A stretch of DNA of 64,000 bases, from contig CAAFWU010000007.1 in assembly GCA_900766825.1 (NCBI GenBank), positions 15,719-79,718 of the forward strand, given 5' to 3'. Below the pieces are notes generated by a model that worked only from the letters and a program-made list of their open reading frames with translations, made no database searches and had not been told where the DNA came from. Below, in pieces: positions 8,487-17,763 of the stretch. Numbering within the stretch: position 1 is the stretch's first letter; each line of letters opens with the position of its first letter. The DNA is from Bacteroidales bacterium. GTDB taxonomy: Bacteria; Bacteroidota; Bacteroidia; Bacteroidales; Marinilabiliaceae. The position numbers and the translations under genes are program-made.

Positions 8487-9884
8487 TTACTGCATCAGAG
8501 TGCGGGGGTCGGTGACCACACCAGTGACAGCGGCAGCGGCAGCCACCAGAGGCGAAGCCAAGATGGTGCGAGAGCCAGGACCTTGGCGACCCTCGAAGTT
8601 ACGGTTGCTGGTTGAGACGGCATACTTGCCCGCAGGCACCTTGTCGTCGTTCATGGCCAAGCAAGCCGAGCAACCAGGCTGACGGATGGCAAAACCAGCC
8701 TCCTCTAGGACCTTATCCAGACCCTCTTCGCGGATCTGCTTGTCCACGAGCCAAGAGCCAGGCACAAGCCATGCCACAACGTCGGGGTTCTTCTTGCGAC
8801 CCTTGACCAAGCTGGCAAAGGCGCGGAAGTCCTCGATGCGACCGTTGGTACAGGCACCCAGGAATACGTAGTCCACCTTGTGACCCAAAACCTGCTGACC
8901 AGGCTCAAAGCCCATGTAGTTCATAGACTTTTGGAACGAGATGCGACCAGCCTCGTCGATGCTGTCGAGGGTTGGGATGTTGCCATCGATGGCCATGCCC
9001 ATGCCAGGGTTGGTGCCGTAGGTTATCCAAGGTTTGATGTCCTCGGCCTTGAAGGAGAGCTCTTTGTCGAACACGGCGTCGTCGCCGCTCTTGAGGGTCT
9101 TCCAGTAGGCCACAGCCTTGTCCCAAGCCTCGCCTTTGGGTGCGAACTCGCGGCCCTTGATGTAGGCAAAGGTGGTCTCGTCGGGGGCAATGAAACCGCC
9201 ACGTGCGCCCATCTCGATGGAGAGGTTGCAGAGGGTAAGACGGCCCTCCATGGTCATGTCGCGAACCACAGAGCCAGCGTACTCAATAAAGTAGCCCGTA
9301 CCACCCGAGGTGGTGAGCTGGGTCATGAGGAAGAGAGCCACATCCTTGGCTGTTACGCCCTTACCGAGCTTGCCCTCGATGCTGATGCGCATGCTCTTGG
9401 GTTTGCTCTGGAGGATGCACTGGCTGGCCATTACCATCTCGACCTCGCTGGTGCCGATGCCAAAGGCCACAGCGCCCATGGCTCCGTGGGTCGAGGTGTG
9501 AGAGTCGCCGCAGACAAGGGTCATGCCAGGGAGCGAGAGACCGCGCTCGGGACCCACAACGTGAATGATGCCGTTGTGGTCCTCGCCCATGCCGAAGTGG
9601 CTGAGACCGAACTCTTTGGCGTTCTTTGCCAGCGTCTCCACCTGAGTGCGACCAATGGGGTCCTCGATGGGCTTATCCTGATCGTGGGTGGGGGTGTTGT
9701 GGTCGGGCATGCAATAGATCTTCTCGGGACGGAAGCATTTGATGCCGCGGTTGCGCATACCCTCGAATGCCTGAGGAGACGTTACCTCGTGGGCATAGAG
9801 ACGATCGATGTAGAGTTGGGTTGGTCCATCGGGTACAATCTGCACCACGTGGGAGTCCCATATCTTGTCAAACAGAGTGTTCAT
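8487..9884 (-). CDS. leuC: 3-isopropylmalate dehydratase large subunit
   Basis: Aconitase-family [4Fe-4S] subunit, 465 residues, partner of LeuD. The cluster cysteines are visible in VFLGACTNGRIEDFR and QPGCSACLAMN; LVCGDSHTSTHGAMGAVAFG and the C-terminal TSNRNFEGRQGPGSRT are diagnostic of isopropylmalate isomerase. The ATG at 9884 gives the usual N-terminus (MNTLFDKIWDSHVV). It lies 33 bases after leuA and ends at a terminator, so leuA-leuC form a unit; the leuD partner is 5.3 kb further on. Confidence 0.97.
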   Translation of the reverse strand: MNTLFDKIWDSHVVQIVPDGPTQLYIDRLYAHEVTSPQAFEGMRNRGIKCFRPEKIYCMPDHNTPTHDQDKPIEDPIGRTQVETLAKNAKEFGLSHFGMGEDHNGIIHVVGPERGLSLPGMTLVCGDSHTSTHGAMGAVAFGIGTSEVEMVMASQCILQSKPKSMRISIEGKLGKGVTAKDVALFLMTQLTTSGGTGYFIEYAGSVVRDMTMEGRLTLCNLSIEMGARGGFIAPDETTFAYIKGREFAPKGEAWDKAVAYWKTLKSGDDAVFDKELSFKAEDIKPWITYGTNPGMGMAIDGNIPTLDSIDEAGRISFQKSMNYMGFEPGQQVLGHKVDYVFLGACTNGRIEDFRAFASLVKGRKKNPDVVAWLVPGSWLVDKQIREEGLDKVLEEAGFAIRQPGCSACLAMNDDKVPAGKYAVSTSNRNFEGRQGPGSRTILASPLVAAAAAVTGVVTDPRTLMQ

Positions 9885-9917
9885 AAATCCCTTTATGTTG
9901 AATGAATTCTATTTAGG

Positions 9918-11426
9918 CTATTTGGAATGAGCGTGGAATTTGTTGATGCAATCGACGTAGGCCTCGATAACGGCAGCCACAATGTCGGTGTTTGCAGCAA
10001 AACCATAGTAGACATGGTCGTCGTGCTCCACCTGCACGTGCACCTTACAGGTGTCGTCGGAACCCTTGCTGATGCTCTGCAGAGTGAGCTCCTTGAGGGT
10101 CATGGTGCGATGGATGATGTCCTTGAGGGCGTTGATGGCAGCATCTACAGGACCATTGCCAGTGGCAGCGGCCGAGAATTTCTCACCAGCTATGTCCAGA
10201 CCAATGCTGGCCATGGGTTTGAGACCTATGCCGCAAGTAACTTGCAGATAGTCAATCTTGACGTGGCTGGTCTGAGCCACATCGGCACCAGCCAGAACCA
10301 GCAGGTCGTCGTCGTTAACCTCCTTTTTCTTATCGGCGAGTTTGAGGAATTGCTCGTAGGTCTGGTCCAACTTTTCGCCCTCGACCTTGATGCCCAAAAC
10401 CTCGAGGCGGTGGCGCAGAGCAGCGCGACCCGAACGGGCGGTCAGCACGATGGAGTTCTCGTCGATGCCCACATCGTGAGGGTCCATAATCTCGTAGGTT
10501 GAGAGGTTTTTGAGCACACCGTCCTGATGGATGCCGCTGGAGTGAGCAAAAGCATTGCGACCCACAATGGCTTTGTTGGGCTGAACGGGCATGTTCATGA
10601 GGCTGGAGACCATGCGAGAGATGGGGTAGATCTGCTTGGTGTTGATGTTGGTGTCCAAGCCGAGACCCTTATGGCACTTGAGAATCATGGTAATCTCCTC
10701 GAGCGATGTGTTGCCAGCGCGCTCGCCAATGCCGTTGATAGTAACCTCTGTTTGGCGGGCACCATTGATAACACCAGCCATGGTGTTAGCTGTGGCCATG
10801 CCGAGGTCGTTGTGGCAGTGGGTGGAGATGATGGCGTTCTCGATGCCATCGACATGATCCATGAGGTACTTGATTTTGGCTCCGTAGTCCTGAGGCAGGC
10901 AGTAGCCAGTGGTGTCGGGGATGTTAACCACGGTGGCACCTGCTTTAATTACAGCCTCCACCACGCGGGCCAGATACTCGTTGTCCGTACGGCCAGCATC
11001 CTCGGCATAGAACTCAACATCGTCCACAAAACGGCGGGCATACTTCACGGCTTTGACGGCACGCTCAATGATCTCCTCGCGGTTTGAGTTGAACTTATAT
11101 TTGATGTGGGAGTCGGAGGTGCCTATGCCAGTGTGGATGCGCTTGTGCTTGGCAAAGCGAAGTGCTTCGGCAGCCACGTCGATATCCTTCTCAACGGCGC
11201 GGGTGAGGGCGCAAATGGTGGGCCAGGTGACGGCTTTTGAGATTTCGATAACCGAGTTGTAGTCACCAGGGCTCGAGATGGGGAAGCCGGCCTCGATGAC
11301 GTCGACGCCGAGAGCCTCAAGAGCTTTGGCCACCTGAATTTTCTCAACGGTATTCAGCTGGCATCCTGGCACTTGCTCGCCATCGCGCAGGGTGGTGTCG
11401 AATATATAGACTTTATTATTGTCCAT
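9918..11426 (-). CDS. leuA: 2-isopropylmalate synthase
   Basis: Condenses acetyl-CoA and 2-oxoisovalerate, the first committed step to leucine; about 502 residues. Catalytic domain: IFDTTLRDGEQVPGCQL at the N-terminus, STHCHNDLGMA for metal binding, and INGIGERAGNTSLEEI; the HSSGIHQDGVLKN segment belongs to the linker, and the last ~130 residues form the leucine-feedback domain. The ATG at 11426 (MDNNKVYIFDTT) is preferred; the frame is open to 11489 but the extra 21 residues look non-coding. It is followed by leuC and preceded, after about 245 bases, by ilvC. Confidence 0.96.
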   Translation of the reverse strand: MDNNKVYIFDTTLRDGEQVPGCQLNTVEKIQVAKALEALGVDVIEAGFPISSPGDYNSVIEISKAVTWPTICALTRAVEKDIDVAAEALRFAKHKRIHTGIGTSDSHIKYKFNSNREEIIERAVKAVKYARRFVDDVEFYAEDAGRTDNEYLARVVEAVIKAGATVVNIPDTTGYCLPQDYGAKIKYLMDHVDGIENAIISTHCHNDLGMATANTMAGVINGARQTEVTINGIGERAGNTSLEEITMILKCHKGLGLDTNINTKQIYPISRMVSSLMNMPVQPNKAIVGRNAFAHSSGIHQDGVLKNLSTYEIMDPHDVGIDENSIVLTARSGRAALRHRLEVLGIKVEGEKLDQTYEQFLKLADKKKEVNDDDLLVLAGADVAQTSHVKIDYLQVTCGIGLKPMASIGLDIAGEKFSAAATGNGPVDAAINALKDIIHRTMTLKELTLQSISKGSDDTCKVHVQVEHDDHVYYGFAANTDIVAAVIEAYVDCINKFHAHSK

Positions 11427-11582
11427 TGTATAACTGTGGTTTTGTCGTGCCGCCTTTGGGGATTGGGTTGTGGGTTCCCTATGGGGCACTAAAAGTAAGA
11501 TTTCAGTGAATGATAAGTTGTTCCCACATTTCGTGGATCGTCCCTAAGGAAGTTTTGAGTTTTTCTACCCGAGGGGCAATAG

Positions 11583-11614
11583 TGGGTGCGCCCACAATCA
11601 CGTATGGCGCACCC
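11583..11614 (-). other. Inverted repeat between ilvC and leuA
   Basis: A perfect 9-base inverted repeat, GGGTGCGCC (11583-11591) and GGCGCACCC (11606-11614), with a 14-base loop, in the ~245-base gap between ilvC and leuA. No T-run follows on either strand, so it is not a standard terminator. It could be an mRNA processing or leader structure between the ilv and leu units. Confidence 0.45.
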
Positions 11615-11670
11615 TAAGGGGTTGAATATTACGTGCTGACTAACAAGAGGTTTGTTAGTGGAACGGAATA

Positions 11671-12714
11671 TTAGTTGTTCTCAGGACGGAGCTTGCGAAC
11701 GGTAACAGCGGTCTGCCACATCTCGCTCTCGCGGAGAGCCTTGAGTTCCTCCTCGAGGCCAACACGGTAGTCGGGCTTAGAGTTGCTGTCCATAGAGATC
11801 TGAGCCTCGTTGCCGAGCTTAACGCTCATGTAGAGCCACTGCATGATGGGCTTGATGGCATCGTGGAAACGAGGATACCAGTCGAGAGCGCCACGCTGAG
11901 CTGTGGTAGAGCAGTTGGCGTACATCCAGTCCATACCCTTCTCGGCGAAGAGAGGCATGAGGCTCTGAGTGAGCTCCTCAACGGTCTCGTTGAAGGCCTC
12001 GGAAGGAGTGTGGCCATTCTCGCGGAGAACCTCGTACTGAGCGAGGAGGAGACCCTGGATGGCACCCATGAGAGAGCCGCGCTCGCCAGTGAGGTCAGAA
12101 GTAGCCTCGCGCTGGAAGGTTGTCTCGAAGAGGTAGCCAGAGCCGATGCCGATGCCGAGAGCGAGAGCCTTGTCGAGGGCCTTGCCAGTAGCATCCTGAT
12201 AAACAGCGTAGGAAGAGTTCAGACCGCGACCCTGAAGGAACATGGAGCGGAGAGAGGTGCCAGAACCCTTAGGAGCAACCATGATGACGTCGATGTCGGC
12301 AGGGGGAACAACCTTGGTGCGGTCGTTCCAGGTGATGGCGAAACCGTGGCTGAAGTAGAGGGTCTTGCCAGCGGTGAGAGCAGGCTTGATGGTAGGCCAT
12401 ACGGAGAGGACAGCTGCGTCCGAGAGGAGGCACATGATGATGGTGCCCTTCTGAACAGCCTCCTCGATAGAGAAGAGGGTTTCACCGGGCTTCCAGCCAT
12501 CGGCAACGGCCTTGTCGAAGGTCTTGCCCTGACGCTGGCCAACGATAACGTTGAAACCATTGTCGCGCAAGTTGAGAGACTGACCAGGACCCTGAACGCC
12601 ATAGCCGATGACGGCAATGGTCTCGTTTTTCAGGATCTCACGTGCCTTCTCAAGAGGGAACTCCTCGCGGGTCATGACTTCCTCAGTGACGCCGCCAAAA
12701 TTCATCTTTGCCAT
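11671..12714 (-). CDS. ilvC: Ketol-acid reductoisomerase (NADP+)
   Basis: Isomerises and reduces acetolactate or acetohydroxybutyrate with NADPH and Mg2+, a shared step to Val, Leu and Ile. The 347-residue length fits the short class-I form. The Rossmann motif is VIGYGVQGPGQSLNLRDNG near residue 36; metal ligands lie in the helical domain around GERGSLMGAIQGLLLAQYEVL and FNETVEELTQSLMPL. ATG at 12714 is the natural start (MAKMNFGGVTEEV). It follows ilvN by about 80 bases. Many Bacteroides place an acyl-ACP thioesterase between ilvN and ilvC; none is present here. Confidence 0.96.
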   Translation of the reverse strand: MAKMNFGGVTEEVMTREEFPLEKAREILKNETIAVIGYGVQGPGQSLNLRDNGFNVIVGQRQGKTFDKAVADGWKPGETLFSIEEAVQKGTIIMCLLSDAAVLSVWPTIKPALTAGKTLYFSHGFAITWNDRTKVVPPADIDVIMVAPKGSGTSLRSMFLQGRGLNSSYAVYQDATGKALDKALALGIGIGSGYLFETTFQREATSDLTGERGSLMGAIQGLLLAQYEVLRENGHTPSEAFNETVEELTQSLMPLFAEKGMDWMYANCSTTAQRGALDWYPRFHDAIKPIMQWLYMSVKLGNEAQISMDSNSKPDYRVGLEEELKALRESEMWQTAVTVRKLRPENN

Positions 12715-12794
12715 TGTTTTTTGATTATGTTATATGGTTTTTATTCTTTGATATCTTCTATGTTTTCCATTGGTAATCAGTCCATTGAACAGCA

Positions 12795-13373
12795 TTATTG
12801 TTGTTGGTTGTCTATTCGGGACTGACGTTTCTCCTGCATCTCGATGAAGCGAGATACGCGCTCTACGGTGCTCTTGGTTATGGCCACACGACCCGAGCGA
12901 ACGAACTGCAGCACGCCGTAGCTTGCCAACTCATCGTAGAGTCGACGAGTCTCATCACAATGGCCCGTTTTCTGAATTACCGTATAGGTGCGGTTAATCT
13001 CCAAAATCTGAGCATTGTTGCGGCGAACGAGTTCCTCGAAGTCGGGGCTCTCCAAAATGTTGTCGGTCTGTACCTTATAGAGGGCAACCTCCTGATAGAT
13101 AATCTCGTCGTCGGTGTAGTAGTAGGCCTTCAGAACGTCAATGCGCTTCTCAATTTGGCGCACAACGGCCTCAATGGTCTTACGGTCGGTGCGGCACGCA
13201 ATGGTGAACTTGTGCACGCCCTCGATGGCCGAAGAGGAGACCGAGAGGCTCCAAATGTTCAAGTTGCGACGAGTGAAGATGATGGATATCTGATTGAGTA
13301 TGCCCACTTGGTTCTCGGTGTAGACCGTGACCGTATAGAGGGTGTTCTCTTGTTGCTCTTGCATAATTGTCAC
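12795..13373 (-). CDS. ilvN: Acetolactate synthase small (regulatory) subunit
   Basis: Regulatory subunit of acetohydroxyacid synthase, 192 residues. The N-terminal ACT domain is visible as TVTVYTENQVGILNQISIIF followed by RRNLNIWSLSVSSS; a second C-terminal domain typical of small subunits follows. It binds valine and activates IlvB. The gene starts 12 bases after ilvB, so the subunits are made together. ATG 13373 or the second Met three codons later could be used. Confidence 0.94.
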   Translation of the reverse strand: MTIMQEQQENTLYTVTVYTENQVGILNQISIIFTRRNLNIWSLSVSSSAIEGVHKFTIACRTDRKTIEAVVRQIEKRIDVLKAYYYTDDEIIYQEVALYKVQTDNILESPDFEELVRRNNAQILEINRTYTVIQKTGHCDETRRLYDELASYGVLQFVRSGRVAITKSTVERVSRFIEMQEKRQSRIDNQQQ

Positions 13374-13385
13374 AGTGTTAGTCGG

Positions 13386-15137
13386 TTAGCGTTTGGCCAA
13401 GGGTTCGTACTCGTACCATTCGTTGGCGTTGAGCATGATGTCTCCCACGCCCTTTCCGGGAGGAATCATGGGGAATACGTTGTCCTGCTCCTCCACATGC
13501 ACCTCGAGCAAGAATGGCTCCTGAGGGTCGGCCAACATCTCGGTCACAGCAGCCTCCAACTCCTCACGTTTCTCCACGCGGCGGCACTTGATGTCATAGG
13601 CCGAGGCAAGGGTCATGAAGTTGGGGTTGGCCAAGCGGGTGAAGGAGTAGCGCGAACCAAAGAAGAGTTGCTGCCACTGGCGCACGTTGCCGAGCCAATT
13701 GTTGTTGAGCAACACAATCTTGACACCCAGTTTCTCTTGCATTATGGTGCCGAGCTCCTGCTCGGTCATCTGCAGTCCGCCATCGCCACAGAAGATGACC
13801 ACGTTGCGTTCGGGTGCAGCCACCTTGGCTCCCAATGCGGCGGGCAGACCAAAGCCCATGGTGCCCAAGCCGCCCGAAGTGAGCAAGCTGCGCGAATGGC
13901 AGAAGGTTGAGTAGCGGGCACCCATCATCTGGTTCTGTCCAACGTCGGTTACCACAATGGACTCGCTCTTGCCCACCTTGCTAACGGTGGCCACAACCTC
14001 GCCCATCTTGATGTTGCCAGCTCCTGGGTTGGTCTCAGCCTCGCTCACCATCTTAATCTCGTCGGCATTGCAAGCATCGAAACCAGCCTCCCACTCGTCG
14101 TGGCGCGCGGGGTTGACCATGTCAATGAGTTTGGCGAGCACCTTGCGGGCGTCGCCGTGAATGCCAATCTCAACGGGAATAATCTTGCCGAGCTCGGCAC
14201 GGTCAATGTCGATGTGGATTATGCGAGCCTGACGGGCATAGGTGTTCACTACGCCAGTGACACGGTCGTCGAAGCGCATGCCCACGGCAATGAGCACGTC
14301 GCACTCGTTTGTTTTAACGTTGGGTCCAATGTTGCCATGCATGCCCACCATGCCCTTGTAGTGAGGATTGGAGCTATCCAAAGCACTGAGACCCAAGAGG
14401 GTAGAAGCGGCAGGTATGCCAGCTTTGTCCAGCAGGGCACTCAGTTCGGCCTCGGCATGGCTCAAGATGATGCCCTGACCGTAGACCACCATGGGGCGCT
14501 TGGCACTGTTGATTATGTGGGCAGCCTCGCGCACCTTCTCGTCCGAAATCTCGGGTTGGGGCTCATAGCTGCGGATGAAGCTTACGGGAGCATAGTCGAA
14601 GGGAGCCGAACCCACCTGAGCATTCTTGGCAAAGTCCAGAACAACGGGACCGGGTCGGCCCGTGCGGGCAATGTAGAAGGCGCGAGCCACAGCCCATGCC
14701 ACATCCTCGGGGCGACGGATCTGATAGCTCCACTTGCTTATGGGCAGGGTTACGCCCAGCACGTCGGTCTCCTGAAAGGCATCGCTGCCGAGGAGCGATG
14801 CGCCAACCTGACCAGTTACAACCACCAGAGGTGTGGAGTCCATCATGGCGTCGGCTATGCCCGTGATGGCATTGGTGGCACCAGGGCCCGAGGTCACGAA
14901 GACCACACCCGTCTGACCGCTGACGCGGGCATAGCCCTGTGCGGCATGAACGGCGCCCTGCTCGTGGCGAACCAGTATGTGACGAACCTGATCGCGGAAA
15001 TCGTATAGAGTGTCGTAGACAGGCATGATGGCGCCGCCAGGGTAACCGAAGATGGTGTCGACACCCTCGGCCATGAGCGAGCGCAGCAGGATCTCGGAAC
15101 CCTTCATGCTCTGACCTTTATATTTGTCTTGCTCCAT
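13386..15137 (-). CDS. ilvB: Acetolactate synthase large (catalytic) subunit
   Basis: ThDP-dependent enzyme of 583 residues condensing two pyruvates, or pyruvate with 2-oxobutyrate. The N-terminal half shows IFGYPGGAIMPVYD and the catalytic Glu in VRHEQGAVHAAQGYARVSG; the ThDP-binding motif is FCGDGGLQMTEQELGTIMQE with LLNNNWLGNVRQWQQLFF in the C-terminal third. Length and motifs are those of a full catalytic subunit. It follows ilvD by 37 bases and precedes ilvN. Confidence 0.96.
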   Translation of the reverse strand: MEQDKYKGQSMKGSEILLRSLMAEGVDTIFGYPGGAIMPVYDTLYDFRDQVRHILVRHEQGAVHAAQGYARVSGQTGVVFVTSGPGATNAITGIADAMMDSTPLVVVTGQVGASLLGSDAFQETDVLGVTLPISKWSYQIRRPEDVAWAVARAFYIARTGRPGPVVLDFAKNAQVGSAPFDYAPVSFIRSYEPQPEISDEKVREAAHIINSAKRPMVVYGQGIILSHAEAELSALLDKAGIPAASTLLGLSALDSSNPHYKGMVGMHGNIGPNVKTNECDVLIAVGMRFDDRVTGVVNTYARQARIIHIDIDRAELGKIIPVEIGIHGDARKVLAKLIDMVNPARHDEWEAGFDACNADEIKMVSEAETNPGAGNIKMGEVVATVSKVGKSESIVVTDVGQNQMMGARYSTFCHSRSLLTSGGLGTMGFGLPAALGAKVAAPERNVVIFCGDGGLQMTEQELGTIMQEKLGVKIVLLNNNWLGNVRQWQQLFFGSRYSFTRLANPNFMTLASAYDIKCRRVEKREELEAAVTEMLADPQEPFLLEVHVEEQDNVFPMIPPGKGVGDIMLNANEWYEYEPLAKR

Positions 15138-15174
15138 AATTGTCTTTTGGAAATGTTAGTGTGGGTGTTAGTCC

Positions 15175-17031
15175 TTAGTCCTGATCCAGCACACGAGCGG
15201 CACCCTTGTCGGCCGAGCTTACCATGGCGGCATAGGCACGGAGGGCTTTTGACACCTCGCGCTGACGAACTGGGGGAGTGAAGGCTTTCTTGCCCCTCTT
15301 CATCTCCTCCTCGCGGCGGGCACTGAGTTCCTCGTCGGTGAGGCGGACATTGATTGTGCGGTTGGGGATGTCGATCTCTATGATGTCGCCATCGCGAACC
15401 AGACCGATGTTGCCACCCGCTGCTGCCTCGGGAGAGATGTGACCAATGGAGAGACCCGAAGTGCCACCACTGAAACGACCGTCGGTTATAAGGGCGCACT
15501 CCTTGCCAAGGTGCATGCTCTTGATGTAGGATGTTGGGTAGAGCATCTCCTGCATGCCTGGACCTCCACGAGGACCTTCGTAGGTGATGACAACCACGTC
15601 GCCACTCTTAATCTTGCCACCCAGAATGCCTTCGCATGCAGCCTCCTGAGAGTCGAATACCTTAGCGGGACCAGAGAACTTCCATATCTTCTCATCTACG
15701 CCTGCGGTCTTGATTACACAACCATCTTGAGCAATGTTGCCAAAGAGAACACCCAGACCGCCGTCCTTGGTGTAAGCGTGCTCCAGATCGCGGATGCAAC
15801 CCTCGGCACGGTCGGTGTCCAGTGTGTCGTAATATGTATTCTGAGCACCAAGTTGAATGCAGAATTTGCCAGCTGGGGCGGCCTTATATTTTGTCTTGGC
15901 CGACACGGTGGCTTTGGGGCTGAGGATGCAGTACTGCTCAATCTCCTGAGCAAGGGTGAGCCCATCGACACGCTTGAGTGATGTGTCCACCAGACCGCCC
16001 TTGGCCAACTCGGCCATGATGCCAACCACACCGCCAGCGCGGTTAACGTCCTGAATGTGATACTTCTGGGTATTGGGAGCCACTTTGCAGATGCAGGGCA
16101 CCTTGCGGCTGAGGGCGTCTATGTCGCTCATTTTGAAGTCCACCTGACCCTCGAAAGCAACGGCCAAGAGGTGAAGCACCGTGTTGGTGGAGCCGCCCAT
16201 GGCAATATCCAGTGTCATGGCGTTGAGGAAGGCCTGACGGGTTGCAATGCTGCGAGGGAGTACGGACTCGTCGCCGTCACGATAATATTTATAGGTATTG
16301 TCAACAATCAGTTTGGCTGCGTCGGCAAAGAGTTGCTTGCGTTTCTCGTGGGTTGCCACAATTGTGCCGTTGCCAGGGAGCGAGAGACCAATGGCTTCGG
16401 TGAGGCAGTTCATGGAGTTGGCCGTGAACATACCAGAGCAGGAGCCGCAGGTTGGGCAGGCGTGGTTCTCAACGTCGGCCACTTCCTCGTCGGAGAGGGT
16501 CTTATCGGCACTCTTGATCATGGCATCGATGAGGTCGAGTTTGGCCTGACCGAGCACGCCAGCTTCCATAGGGCCACCCGAGCAGAAAACGGTGGGTATG
16601 TTGAGCCTCATGGCGGCAATGAGCATGCCAGGGGTGATCTTGTCGCAGTTGGAAATGCAGATCATGGCATCGGCCTTGTGGGCGTTTACCATATACTCCA
16701 CGCTGTCGGCAATAACATCGCGCGAGGGGAGTGAGTAGAGCATGCCATCGTGGCCCATTGCAATGCCATCGTCCACGGCAATGGTGTTGAACTCGGCAGC
16801 ATAACATCCACGTTTTTCTATTTCGCTCTTTACGTACTGACCAATCTCGTGGAGGTGGGTGTGACCAGGCACGAACTGGGTGAAGCTGTTGACAATTGCA
16901 ATGACGGGTTTGCCCATCATTTCACGTTTCATACCGTTGGCCACCCAAAGGGCCCTGGCGCCTGCCATACGGCGACCCTCGGTGGTCACCGAGCTGCGCA
17001 ACTTGTTCTTGTAGATGCTTTGCTCTGCCAT
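15175..17031 (-). CDS. ilvD: Dihydroxy-acid dehydratase
   Basis: Iron-sulfur dehydratase making 2-oxoisovalerate and 2-oxo-3-methylvalerate; about 618 residues. Cluster and metal ligands are seen in ISNCDKITPGML and CPTCGSCSGMFTANSMNC; GRFSGGTSGLSIGHISPEAA is the conserved C-terminal motif. The ATG at 17031 (MAEQSIYKNKLRSS) is preferred over 17097, as the upstream codons show no family similarity. It is the first gene of the ilvD-ilvB-ilvN-ilvC run. A candidate promoter lies at 17108-17115, downstream of a small ORF and terminator. Confidence 0.96.
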   Translation of the reverse strand: MAEQSIYKNKLRSSVTTEGRRMAGARALWVANGMKREMMGKPVIAIVNSFTQFVPGHTHLHEIGQYVKSEIEKRGCYAAEFNTIAVDDGIAMGHDGMLYSLPSRDVIADSVEYMVNAHKADAMICISNCDKITPGMLIAAMRLNIPTVFCSGGPMEAGVLGQAKLDLIDAMIKSADKTLSDEEVADVENHACPTCGSCSGMFTANSMNCLTEAIGLSLPGNGTIVATHEKRKQLFADAAKLIVDNTYKYYRDGDESVLPRSIATRQAFLNAMTLDIAMGGSTNTVLHLLAVAFEGQVDFKMSDIDALSRKVPCICKVAPNTQKYHIQDVNRAGGVVGIMAELAKGGLVDTSLKRVDGLTLAQEIEQYCILSPKATVSAKTKYKAAPAGKFCIQLGAQNTYYDTLDTDRAEGCIRDLEHAYTKDGGLGVLFGNIAQDGCVIKTAGVDEKIWKFSGPAKVFDSQEAACEGILGGKIKSGDVVVITYEGPRGGPGMQEMLYPTSYIKSMHLGKECALITDGRFSGGTSGLSIGHISPEAAAGGNIGLVRDGDIIEIDIPNRTINVRLTDEELSARREEEMKRGKKAFTPPVRQREVSKALRAYAAMVSSADKGAARVLDQD

Positions 17032-17107
17032 TTTATTCACGATTCCCGAGGTTGTGGGGCAAAGATGGAAAGCGAAGGAAAGGATGCCATCGCCCATTGA
17101 CCTCGAC

Positions 17108-17115
17108 CAAGAATA
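17108..17115 (-). promoter_or_regulatory. Candidate ilvD promoter -7 box
   Basis: TATTCTTG on the minus strand matches TAnnTTTG at all but one fixed position, about 77 bases before the ilvD ATG and downstream of the terminator at 17157-17188. A TTTACA about 23 bases upstream may serve as -33 element. Confidence 0.4.
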
Positions 17116-17156
17116 TGTTAAATATTGACTGATGTAAATGCTTATGACCTAACACT

Positions 17157-17188
17157 AAAAAGAGCCCCTCTCGTGGTGAGAAGGGCTC
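17157..17188 (-). terminator. Terminator or attenuator upstream of ilvD
   Basis: On the minus strand GAGCCCTTCTC, loop ACCAC, GAGAGGGGCTC, then TTTTT. It lies 10 bases after the small ORF at 17198-17302 and about 125 bases before ilvD. It either ends the small gene or acts as an attenuator for the ilv operon. Confidence 0.8.
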
Positions 17189-17197
17189 CTATGTATG

Positions 17198-17302
17198 TCA
17201 TTTAGCAACACGTACATACTCCTCACCGCTTCTCATGGTTGCTCCACAAGAAGTACAAGAAACACTCGATGAAGGGATATGTTGAGCTTGCTGGTCATTC
17301 AT
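17198..17302 (-). CDS. Small CxxC ORF (34 aa) upstream of ilvD
   Basis: An unrecognised 34-codon frame, starting MNDQQAQHIP and containing SCTSCGATMRSG, so one CxxC pair, ending EEYVRVAK. It is framed by an exact TAnnTTTG box about 20 bases before its ATG and an intrinsic terminator 10 bases after its stop, which argues that it is a real transcription unit. It has one Ile, three Val and no Leu codons, so it is not an obvious Ile/Leu/Val attenuation peptide. It may be a small metal- or redox-sensitive protein or a leader peptide; the function is unknown. Confidence 0.45.
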   Translation of the reverse strand: MNDQQAQHIPSSSVSCTSCGATMRSGEEYVRVAK

Positions 17303-17320
17303 TGTCTCATTTATCAGGCG

Positions 17321-17328
17321 CAAATTTA
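17321..17328 (-). promoter_or_regulatory. Promoter -7 box of the small CxxC ORF
   Basis: TAAATTTG on the minus strand matches TAnnTTTG exactly, 18 bases upstream of the ATG at 17302. Confidence 0.55.
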
Positions 17329-17763
17329 AGGAACATCTCGTTAAAAAAAAAGCCCATTCGTGATTAAAATGCTCAAAAAAGTGACCTAAATCTCATTTAA
17401 TGCTAAACAAATTGTAATAGAGACCAATATGGAAGACAGATAAAAAGAACAATTGGAAGATAGAGTGGGAGTTAAGAGAGTGGCATAAGAAATTAAAATA
17501 TAAGAATTAACAGCCCACCTTGCTCACACAAGAAAACAACATAATAGAGCAGTAATGGGTTGTGCAAAATGTAAAAAAGATGCACAAAGAGGAGGATTAA
17601 AAGTGAAAAATATGTAACTTAGCAAGATAAAGAGTATGCCAACGAGTTTGCGCCTACTGCAACAACTACCACAAAAAATCGTAACTGTTGAATGTGTAAA
17701 AAGTGGGAAAAGGCGAAAAGTGCCTCATAGGAAGCCACTGAACAACAAAGCATCCGAACAACA
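17329..17763. other. AT-rich intergenic region before the chemoreceptor gene
   Basis: About 435 bases of A-rich sequence between the divergent small ORF and the chemoreceptor gene. No reading frame, hairpin or promoter box convincing enough to list is seen. Confidence 0.6.
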
